This document shows positions 1 to 6,109 of a stretch of DNA of 17,342 bases, in pieces. Source of the DNA: CAZEZY01 sp964516635 (GTDB lineage: Bacteria > Pseudomonadota > Gammaproteobacteria > Burkholderiales > Burkholderiaceae_C). Made by a program: the position numbers and the translations under genes. The stretch's first letter is position 1, and every line of letters begins with the position of its first letter. The stretch spans positions 1-17,342 of the forward strand of contig CAZEZY010000043.1 in the NCBI GenBank assembly GCA_964516635.1, written 5' to 3'. The notes beneath the pieces are model-generated. The model was not told where the DNA came from, did not search any database, and saw only the letters and a list, made by a program, of their open reading frames with translations.

Positions 1-547
1 GGCCGCGTTCTACTGGCTCAACGCCAGCGCCTACCGCAGCATGGCCAAGATGAAGGCGATCAACCCGCGCATCATGGAAATGCGCGAACGCCTCAAGGGC
101 AACCCGCAGCAGATGCAGCAGGAGATGATGAAGATCTACCGGGAGGAGAAGGTCAACCCCCTCGGCGGCTGCTTCCCCATCCTCATCCAGATCCCGGTCT
201 TCATTGCCCTGTACTGGGTGCTGATGGCCAGCGTGGAAATGCGCAACTCCCCCTGGATCGGCTGGATCGTGGACCTGTCCTCGCCAGACCCTTACTACAT
301 CCTGCCGTTGATCATGGCCATCACCACGATCTTCCAGACGGCCCTCAACCCCCTGCCGCCCGATCCGCTGCAGGCCAAGCTGATGTGGATGATGCCGGTG
401 GTCTTCAGCGTGATGTTCTTCTTCTTCCCGTCCGGCCTGGTGCTGTACTGGATCACGAACAACATCCTGACGATCGCGCAGCAGGCCTACATCAATCACA
501 AGATGGGTGTGCCACTGAAGTTCAACATGCCGAACTTCAAGTCGTAA
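1..547 (+). CDS. yidC: Membrane protein insertase YidC, C-terminal part (5' end outside window)
   Basis: YidC inserts and folds inner-membrane proteins, alone or with the Sec translocon. The frame is open from base 2 and ends in TAA at 545-547, giving about 181 residues of the conserved C-terminal (Oxa1/60KD_IMP) domain. Visible features are a cytoplasmic charged hairpin starting MAKMKAINPRI, with NPQQMQQEMMKIYREEKVNP, then the family block GGCFPILIQIPVFIALYWVL, and further hydrophobic segments ending SGLVLYWITNNILTIAQQ, which is typical of the last transmembrane helices. The tail after this is short and basic-poor (NMPNFKS). The order yidC-mnmE is the usual arrangement of the rpmH-rnpA-yidD-yidC-mnmE cluster near dnaA/oriC in proteobacteria, so the origin may lie a little upstream of this window; that is inference. 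Truncation here is due only to the window edge. Confidence 0.97.
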   Translation, partial: AAFYWLNASAYRSMAKMKAINPRIMEMRERLKGNPQQMQQEMMKIYREEKVNPLGGCFPILIQIPVFIALYWVLMASVEMRNSPWIGWIVDLSSPDPYYILPLIMAITTIFQTALNPLPPDPLQAKLMWMMPVVFSVMFFFFPSGLVLYWITNNILTIAQQAYINHKMGVPLKFNMPNFKS

Positions 548-553
548 GCGCTC

Positions 554-574
554 AGGGCCGCTCACCGCGGCCCT
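554..574 (+). promoter_or_regulatory. Perfect 8-bp hairpin in the yidC-mnmE gap (attenuator or weak terminator)
   Basis: The 33-bp gap between yidC and mnmE holds AGGGCCGC (554-561), a TCACC loop (562-566) and GCGGCCCT (567-574), a perfect 8-bp GC-rich stem. Only TTGGTCT follows, so the U-tract is poor and full intrinsic termination is doubtful. The stem ends 6 nt before the mnmE ATG at 581, where a ribosome binding site should be, and I see no Shine-Dalgarno sequence there. It could dampen read-through, stabilise the yidC 3' end, or limit mnmE translation. Confidence 0.5.
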
Positions 575-580
575 TGGTCT

Positions 581-2005
581 ATGCTGCCTCGCCATCACGA
601 CCCGATTGTCGCCATCGCCACCGCCCCGGGGCGCGGGGCAGTGGGCATCGTGCGGGTATCGGGCCGGGGGCTGGACTTGCTGGTGCAGGCCCTGTGTGGC
701 AAGGCCCTGAAGCCGCGTGAAGCCACCTATGGGCCTTTCCGGGACGCCGATGGTTCGCCGATTGATCACGGTCTGGCCCTGCATTTTCCCGCGCCGCACT
801 CCTATACCGGTGAAGATGTGCTGGAGTTGCAGGCCCATGGCGGGCCGGTGGTGCTGCAGTTGCTGCTTGCGCGCTGCCTGCGTGCCGCCAGCGAAACCGA
901 CCCCTCCACGGGCTTGGCCCGCCTTCCGGGCTTGCGGCTGGCCCAGCCGGGCGAGTTCACCGAGCGGGCGTTCCTGAACGACAAGATCGACCTGGCCCAG
1001 GCTGAAGCCATTGCCGACCTCATCGATGCCAGCACCGAGGCGGCGGCACGCAGCGCATCCCGGTCACTGGCGGGCGACTTCTCGCGCGAGATTGCCGCGT
1101 TGCGCGACGCGCTGATCCACCTGCGCATGCTGGTCGAGGCCACGCTCGATTTCCCGGAAGAGGAAATCGACTTTCTTCAGAAGGCCGATGCCCAGGGTCA
1201 ACTGGCGCGGCTGCAAGGCCAGCTCTCAGAGGTCCTGTCGCGCACCCGTCAGGGCGCCTTGCTGCGCGAAGGCATCAAGGTGGTGATTGCGGGTCAGCCC
1301 AATGCCGGCAAGAGTTCCTTGTTGAATGCGCTGGCCGGTGCCGAGCTCGCGATCGTCACCCCGTTGGCAGGCACCACCCGCGACGTGGTGCAGCAGACCA
1401 TCCAGATCGAGGGGGTGCCGCTGCACGTGATCGACACGGCGGGTCTGCGTGAAGGGGCCGGTATCGACGAGGTCGAGCGCATCGGCATCGAACGCGCCTG
1501 GGGTCAGATCGAAGGCGCCGACGCGGTGCTGTTCCTGCACGATCTCACCCGTTGCACCCTGGCCGAGTACCAGGCCGCCGACGCCGACATCGCCCAGTCG
1601 CTGGCGCAGCGCCTGCCCGGCCGTGTGACGGTCATCGACGTCTGGAACAAGGCCGATGCCGCGCCTGCCGCGGTGGATTTCGCTGCCGGGCACGAACACC
1701 TGCAGCTGTCAGCGAAAACCGGGGCAGGCCTGGATGCCCTTCGACAGCGGCTGCTGATGCTTGCGGGTTGGCAGAGCGGTGTCGAGGGTCTGTACATTGC
1801 CCGCGAGCGCCACGTCCAGGCCCTGCTGCGGGTGGGCGAACACCTCGGCATGGCTGGTCAGTACCTGGATGCCCAGGCGCAGTCGCTGGATCTGCTGGCC
1901 GAGGAACTGCGCATGGCCCAGAATGCCCTCAACGACATCACGGGGGCCTTCAGTGCCGACGACTTGCTGGGCGTGATTTTTTCTTCGTTCTGCATTGGCA
2001 AGTGA
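581..2005 (+). CDS. mnmE: tRNA uridine-5-carboxymethylaminomethyl modification GTPase MnmE (TrmE)
   Basis: With MnmG, MnmE makes the cmnm5 modification at U34 of certain tRNAs, using a formyl/methylene-tetrahydrofolate-derived carbon and GTP hydrolysis. The protein is 474 residues, slightly longer than the roughly 454 of E. coli. The N-terminal folate-binding domain starts DPIVAIATAPGRGAVGIVRVSG. The inserted G domain shows G1 GQPNAGKSS (238-246), G2 TTRD (265-268), G3 DTAG (285-288), G4 NKAD (356-359) and SAK near 380. The C-terminus is the hallmark FCIGK, with the functional cysteine at 471. ATG 581 is the only plausible start: the frame is the same as yidC and reaches back to the yidC stop with no other start codon. 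A hairpin occupies the position of its ribosome binding site. The gene is complete. Confidence 0.98.
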   Translation: MLPRHHDPIVAIATAPGRGAVGIVRVSGRGLDLLVQALCGKALKPREATYGPFRDADGSPIDHGLALHFPAPHSYTGEDVLELQAHGGPVVLQLLLARCLRAASETDPSTGLARLPGLRLAQPGEFTERAFLNDKIDLAQAEAIADLIDASTEAAARSASRSLAGDFSREIAALRDALIHLRMLVEATLDFPEEEIDFLQKADAQGQLARLQGQLSEVLSRTRQGALLREGIKVVIAGQPNAGKSSLLNALAGAELAIVTPLAGTTRDVVQQTIQIEGVPLHVIDTAGLREGAGIDEVERIGIERAWGQIEGADAVLFLHDLTRCTLAEYQAADADIAQSLAQRLPGRVTVIDVWNKADAAPAAVDFAAGHEHLQLSAKTGAGLDALRQRLLMLAGWQSGVEGLYIARERHVQALLRVGEHLGMAGQYLDAQAQSLDLLAEELRMAQNALNDITGAFSADDLLGVIFSSFCIGK

Positions 2006-2063
2006 GGCCACCAGCAGGCAGGAGGCCGAACAAGCCAACGATCGCCTTTCATTTGAACCCATC

Positions 2064-3248
2064 ATGGCCCAGCTTTCTCAACGCGCGCAACAGATCGATC
2101 CGTTTTACGTCATGCAGGTGGCCAAGGAGGCGCGTGCCCTGGCTGACCGACTGTCGCCCGATGCGCCTCGGATGATCTACCTCAACATCGGCGAACCGGA
2201 TTTCACGGCGCCGGCTGGGGTGCAGGCCGCCGCCGAAGCGGCCATCCGACAAGGGCATACCCAGTACACCAGCGCCACGGGCCTGCCCGCCTTGCGCGAG
2301 GCCCTGAGCCGCTGGTACCGCCAGCGCTGGGGCGTGGACGTGCCGGCGAGCCGCATCGTCATCACGGCCGGGGCTTCGGCGGCCCTTCAGCTGGCCTGCC
2401 TGGCGGTGGTGGACGCCGGCCAGGAATTGCTGATGCCAGACCCCAGCTACCCTTGCAACCGGCACATCCTGACGGCCATGGGGGCCAGCGCCCGCCTGCT
2501 GCCGACCTCCGCCGCCACCCGTTACCAGCTCACCGCCCCGGCCATCGACGACGCCTGGCAAGCCCATACCGCCGGTGTGCTCCTGGCTTCCCCGTCCAAT
2601 CCCACCGGTACGTCGGTGGCGCCCGACGAAATGCGGGCCATCCACCGCACGGTTCGGCAGCGTGGGGGCACCCTGTTGCTCGACGAGATCTACCTGGGGC
2701 TGAGCTTTGACGAACGCTTTGGCCAGACCGGGCTGGTGCTCGGTGACGACGTGATCAGCATCAACAGTTTTTCCAAGTACTTCAGCATGACCGGCTGGCG
2801 ACTGGGCTGGCTGGTGGTGCCCGAGACCCTCGTGGAGCCCGTGGAGCGGCTGGCCCAGAACCTGTACATCTGTGCCAGTACGGTGGCCCAGCATGCCGCC
2901 CTGGCCTGCTTTGACGCCGACAGCCTGGCGGTTTACGAGGCACGCCGCGCGGCTTACCGTGCCCGACGGGACCACTTTCTGCCGGCTTTGCGCGATCTCG
3001 GGTTTGGCGTGCCGGTGGAGCCCGATGGGGCTTTCTATGTCTGGGCCGATGCCAGCGGCTGGTTCGAGCGCCTGGGCGTGACCGACAGCGCGGGCTGCGT
3101 CTCGGCCCTCATGCACCAGGCGCACCTGGTGGTCACGCCCAGCCGAGATTTCAGCGATCGCGACGTGGGCACCCACGTGCGCTTTTCCACCGCCAGCGCG
3201 ATGGAAGATCTTGAAGAGGCCTTGCGCCGTTTGCGTCGGCTGCGCTGA
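2064..3248 (+). CDS. Pyridoxal-phosphate aminotransferase, class I/II (AspC-like fold type I)
   Basis: This enzyme transfers an amino group between an amino acid and a 2-oxo acid using PLP; the substrate cannot be read from sequence. Counting from ATG 2064 (394 residues) the AspC-type residues are in order and correctly spaced: NIGEPDF at 41-47, SPSNPTGT with N179, LLLDEIY with D207 and Y210, NSFSK with the Schiff-base lysine K238 followed by MTGWRLGW, and the carboxylate-binding arginine R373 in RFSTA. A longer reading from TTG 1995 would overlap the end of mnmE and add a 23-residue tail that does not look like the family, so I prefer 2064, 58 bp after mnmE, although no strong ribosome binding site is visible. 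It could be co-transcribed with mnmE. Its TGA (3246-3248) directly abuts the stop codon of the convergent chemoreceptor gene. Confidence 0.92.
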   Translation: MAQLSQRAQQIDPFYVMQVAKEARALADRLSPDAPRMIYLNIGEPDFTAPAGVQAAAEAAIRQGHTQYTSATGLPALREALSRWYRQRWGVDVPASRIVITAGASAALQLACLAVVDAGQELLMPDPSYPCNRHILTAMGASARLLPTSAATRYQLTAPAIDDAWQAHTAGVLLASPSNPTGTSVAPDEMRAIHRTVRQRGGTLLLDEIYLGLSFDERFGQTGLVLGDDVISINSFSKYFSMTGWRLGWLVVPETLVEPVERLAQNLYICASTVAQHAALACFDADSLAVYEARRAAYRARRDHFLPALRDLGFGVPVEPDGAFYVWADASGWFERLGVTDSAGCVSALMHQAHLVVTPSRDFSDRDVGTHVRFSTASAMEDLEEALRRLRRLR

Positions 3249-4886
3249 TCAGCCGTCCAGCAGGCCGGCCTCGGCGCCGTTCTTCATCTGCTTGCGCAGG
3301 GCCACCGCGTCTTCTTCGGCCAGCGTCTTGTCACTGGCCGTCAACTTGAACACGCGGATGGTGTGGTGCACCCGCTGGACCTGGCTGTTCAGGGAGGCCG
3401 CCGCCGCCGAGAGCTCTTCCACCATGGCGGCGTTCTGCTGGGTGATGGAATCCAGCTGGGCCACGGCTTCGCTGATCTGCCCGACCCCGAGCGACTGTTC
3501 CTGCGCGGAATGGCTGATGGTGGCCAGCAAGGACGTCACCCGGTCGACCGAGAGCAGGGCTTCGTCCATGCGGTCCTGGGCATCGTGGGCACGCTGATCG
3601 CCCTGGTTCACCCGTTCACGCGATTCTTCGATGAGCTGGCGGATTTCCCGCGCGGCTTCACTGGTGCGCTGTGCCAGGGCTCGCACCTCGGAGGCCACCA
3701 CCGCAAAGCCCCGGCCCTGTTCACCCGCGCGGGCCGCTTCCACCGCGGCATTCAGGGCCAGGATGTTGGTCTGGAAGGCCACGCTTTCGATCACCTGGAT
3801 GATGTCACCGATGCGGCGAGAGGAGTCGGCGATCTGGCGCATCTGTTCGCCCACGGCGCGAACGGCATCGTGGCTGCGCTGGGCCACCGAACCGGTGTCG
3901 GCCGCGACCCGCGCACCTTCCCGAGCGGTGTGGGCCGTCTGCTGGATCGTGCCGTTGATCTCCTCCATCGACGCGGCGGTCTGCTCGAGGTTGCTCGCCT
4001 GCGCCTCGGTCCGTGACGAAAGGTCGAGGTTGCCGGCGGCGATTTCCTGTGTGCCCCCCATCAGGTTGGCCACTTCCTGCCGCACATCCCGCACGATGGT
4101 GCGGACCGTGACCTGCAGTTGCGCCAGCGCGATCTGCAGGTCTCGCGCCTCGCCGGTGGCGTTCATGGAAATCGGCACCGACAGGTCGCCTGCTGCCATG
4201 AGATGGGCCACGCCCAGCACCGACGCCATGGGTTGGCGAATGTGGTGCGCCAGCCACCAGCTGGCGGCCACCGACACGCCCAATCCGATGGCCAGCGCCG
4301 CCCAGACCGGCAAGCCCATGCTCATCATGCCCACCGGCAGGAGCACGGCCACGGCCAGAATGGCAAACAGCTGTGTCTTCAGGCCAGGGCGCAGGGCGCG
4401 TCCGATGGCCGCCAGTCGGCCGGCACGGATCACCCGGCCTTCTTCCAGCACATGAACGAGCTGACCGGCTTCGGCTTCGGCCCGCATGGTGGCGTACAGC
4501 TTGTCGAAAGCGTTGATCTCGTCTTCCGACGGTTTGGTGCGAACCGAGAGGTAGCCCACGATCTGGTCGCCATTGCGCACGGGGGTTGCATTCGCGCGCA
4601 CCCAGTAGTGGTCGCCATTCTTGCGCCGGTTCTTGACCAGCGCGCTCCAGGGTTTGCCTTTGTCCTGTATGGTGTGCCACATGTCGCGGAAAGCCTCTTC
4701 CGGCATGTCGGGGTGGCGAAGGAGGTTGTGAGGCTGCCCGAGCAGTTCTTCCCGCGTGTAACCGCTGACGTTCACGAAATTCGTGTTGCAGTAGGTGATG
4801 CGGCCTTTGGGATCGGTGACCGAGATCAGCGTCTGGTCGGCGGGAAAGTCGTGATTTCGCTGGGTGACGGGCAGGTTGATGCGCAT
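3249..4886 (-). CDS. aer: Aer-like methyl-accepting chemotaxis protein (PAS-TM-HAMP-MCP), probable redox/oxygen sensor
   Basis: A 545-residue chemoreceptor that should signal to CheA/CheW. Residues 10-115 form a PAS domain very close to E. coli Aer. Of the residues I recall as important for FAD in Aer, N34, R57, H58, D60, F66 and W70 are present at the same numbers, and the KNRRKNGDHYWVRAN block follows (its Asn at 86, one later). A membrane hairpin lies at about 170-191 and 194-213, without a periplasmic domain, then a HAMP-like linker (HHIRQPMAS; MAAGDLSVPI). The signalling domain carries the conserved tip AFQTNILALNAAVEAARAG and EQGRGFAVVASEVR, around 370-405. The C-terminus (GAEAGLLDG) lacks the CheR/CheB-binding NWETF-type pentapeptide, as in E. 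coli Aer. AAGGAAG (complement of 4891-4897) sits 4 nt before ATG 4886, fixing the start. A FliA-like -10 lies upstream. Confidence 0.93.
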   Translation of the reverse strand: MRINLPVTQRNHDFPADQTLISVTDPKGRITYCNTNFVNVSGYTREELLGQPHNLLRHPDMPEEAFRDMWHTIQDKGKPWSALVKNRRKNGDHYWVRANATPVRNGDQIVGYLSVRTKPSEDEINAFDKLYATMRAEAEAGQLVHVLEEGRVIRAGRLAAIGRALRPGLKTQLFAILAVAVLLPVGMMSMGLPVWAALAIGLGVSVAASWWLAHHIRQPMASVLGVAHLMAAGDLSVPISMNATGEARDLQIALAQLQVTVRTIVRDVRQEVANLMGGTQEIAAGNLDLSSRTEAQASNLEQTAASMEEINGTIQQTAHTAREGARVAADTGSVAQRSHDAVRAVGEQMRQIADSSRRIGDIIQVIESVAFQTNILALNAAVEAARAGEQGRGFAVVASEVRALAQRTSEAAREIRQLIEESRERVNQGDQRAHDAQDRMDEALLSVDRVTSLLATISHSAQEQSLGVGQISEAVAQLDSITQQNAAMVEELSAAAASLNSQVQRVHHTIRVFKLTASDKTLAEEDAVALRKQMKNGAEAGLLDG

Positions 4887-4907
4887 TCGGCTTCCTTGTT
4901 ATGCGGG

Positions 4908-4950
4908 CGGCGACCCCCTCGGATTCCATGATATCGGCGATTCCCTCGGG
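4908..4950. repeat. Short imperfect direct repeat upstream of the chemoreceptor
   Basis: CGGCGACCCCCTCGGA (4908-4923) and CGGCGATTCCCTCGGG (4935-4950) agree at 13 of 16 positions and start 27 bp apart. They flank and overlap the candidate sigma-28 -10 in the 85-bp gap between the lipocalin-like gene and the chemoreceptor gene. They could be operator half-sites or chance. Confidence 0.35.
4931..4938 (-). promoter_or_regulatory. Candidate sigma-28 (FliA) -10 element for the chemoreceptor gene
   Basis: On the minus strand the sequence is GCCGATAT, which matches 7 of 8 positions of the flagellar sigma-28 -10 consensus GCCGATAA. It lies about 45 nt upstream of the chemoreceptor ATG (4886). The -35 half at the usual 11-nt distance (TTCACAAC) is a poor match to TAAAGTTT, which lowers confidence. 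Chemoreceptor genes are common FliA targets, so the context fits. Confidence 0.4.
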
Positions 4951-4971
4951 TTGTGAAGCCTCGCCAAGGGT

Positions 4972-6105
4972 TCATCCCAGCCGGATGCGTTCGCCGTAGC
5001 CGGTCATTTCCAGATAGCCCAGGCCGACGGACTCGTCGTTCCCTGCACGGTACAACTCGCACAACCCTTCCCAGTAGATCGCGCCCGTGGTCGGTCGGCT
5101 GTCGAGTTCCTGGGCGTCGAGCAGGGGCTTGACCCGAAACACCCCGGCCGGGGTCTGGATCTGCCACTCCACCGGGTAACGGATGCCGGTCGTCGGGCTG
5201 CTCCAGTGCCGCTGGGGCGAAAAGGCCACCGCGCTGGGGCCGAACACCTGATCGGGCGTCCGGCTCGCAGACGATCCGGCCCTGCGAAAAGAGCCACCGG
5301 CCCAGAGGGCAGAGCCATCGGCCCGTCGCAGACGGAATGCCGTGAGGGCGCTGCCATCGTGCAAGTTGATCCCGATCCAGTCCCAGCCCACCGCCTGAGG
5401 GTGTAGCAGGGCCTCGCTCCATTCATGATCGAGCCAGGCCCGGCCCCGGACCTGACGCGTCTGGCCTTCGATCGACACACGGCCTTCGATGGCGAGCTGT
5501 GGCTGGCTGTAGTAAAAGCTCGCCTGGGTGGCCTCCGGCCCTTTGCGTGACCAGCCGGCTTCGCCCTGCAGCAGCAGCGCTTGCGACGGTTGCGCTTGCA
5601 GCAGCATGTCGAGCGTGCCCTGTTGCAGACGGACTTCATAGCGGCCGCCGTCGTGGCGTTGCAGGTCCCAGCCGGGCAGGCGGATGTGCGTATCGGTCTG
5701 TCTGGCGAAAGCCCGTTCGTGGGCAGGCGTTGAATCGTCAGGGCGGCCGTTCCACCGTGTCATGGTCTGCTCGTGGACGAAACGGCGAGCCGTCACGTCG
5801 GTGATGGCCGCATGGGCAAACAGCAGCTGTCGGGCTGCCAGCCGGCTGCTCAGTCGCTGCGTGCCATCCACCCGCGAGCGGAAGAAGGTGATCTGGAAGC
5901 CCAGCAACCGGTCCTGCGCATCCCGAAGCCAGCCGGTCATGTACCACCATTCGGTGCGGCTGTCGGGATGGCTGCCGTGGTCGGCCGGGAACCGGAGGGC
6001 CCGCCTTTGCAGCGTGTACGGGGTCTCGGCGACACCGGCCTGGAGCCAGGGTGGGGTGGCCAGCAGGGCACCCAGGACGAGACGGCGGGACCACAGGGCA
6101 TCCAT
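4972..6105 (-). CDS. Exported lipocalin-like protein, AttH / carotenoid 1,2-hydratase (CrtC-like) family
   Basis: A 377-residue secreted protein of the AttH/CrtC-like lipocalin fold (two-domain beta-barrel; family members bind or hydrate hydrophobic molecules). The N-terminus MDALWSRRLVLGALLATPPWLQA is a signal peptide, and its SRRLVLG resembles a twin-arginine (Tat) motif. Family marks are the HPDSRTEWWYMTGWL block near 45-60, GFQITFFR, LFAHAAITD, GRAWLDHEWS, GWDWIGINLHDGS and the C-terminal GAIYWEGLCEL / GYLEMTGYG. The start at ATG 6105 is supported by AGGAGG (complement of 6115-6120) 9 nt upstream, located inside the end of the permease gene; the permease stop is only 4 bp away, so translation is probably coupled. 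With the ABC ATPase and permease it matches the AttEFGH-like gene set. A carotenoid role is not supported: no other carotenoid genes are present. The ligand is unknown. Confidence 0.88.
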   Translation of the reverse strand: MDALWSRRLVLGALLATPPWLQAGVAETPYTLQRRALRFPADHGSHPDSRTEWWYMTGWLRDAQDRLLGFQITFFRSRVDGTQRLSSRLAARQLLFAHAAITDVTARRFVHEQTMTRWNGRPDDSTPAHERAFARQTDTHIRLPGWDLQRHDGGRYEVRLQQGTLDMLLQAQPSQALLLQGEAGWSRKGPEATQASFYYSQPQLAIEGRVSIEGQTRQVRGRAWLDHEWSEALLHPQAVGWDWIGINLHDGSALTAFRLRRADGSALWAGGSFRRAGSSASRTPDQVFGPSAVAFSPQRHWSSPTTGIRYPVEWQIQTPAGVFRVKPLLDAQELDSRPTTGAIYWEGLCELYRAGNDESVGLGYLEMTGYGERIRLG

Positions 6106-6109
6106 CGTT

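Noticed and set aside
1..547. DnaA boxes or an origin near yidC-mnmE
   Set aside because: The gene order suggests proximity to oriC, but I see no DnaA box cluster or AT-rich region in the window.
1995..2063. Extended N-terminus of the aminotransferase from TTG 1995
   Set aside because: It overlaps the end of mnmE, uses a rare start and adds residues unlike the family; ATG 2064 gives the normal length.
4972..6105. Carotenoid biosynthesis (CrtC) function for the lipocalin-like gene
   Set aside because: The fold family fits, but no other carotenoid genes are near and the ABC context matches the AttH-like branch instead.
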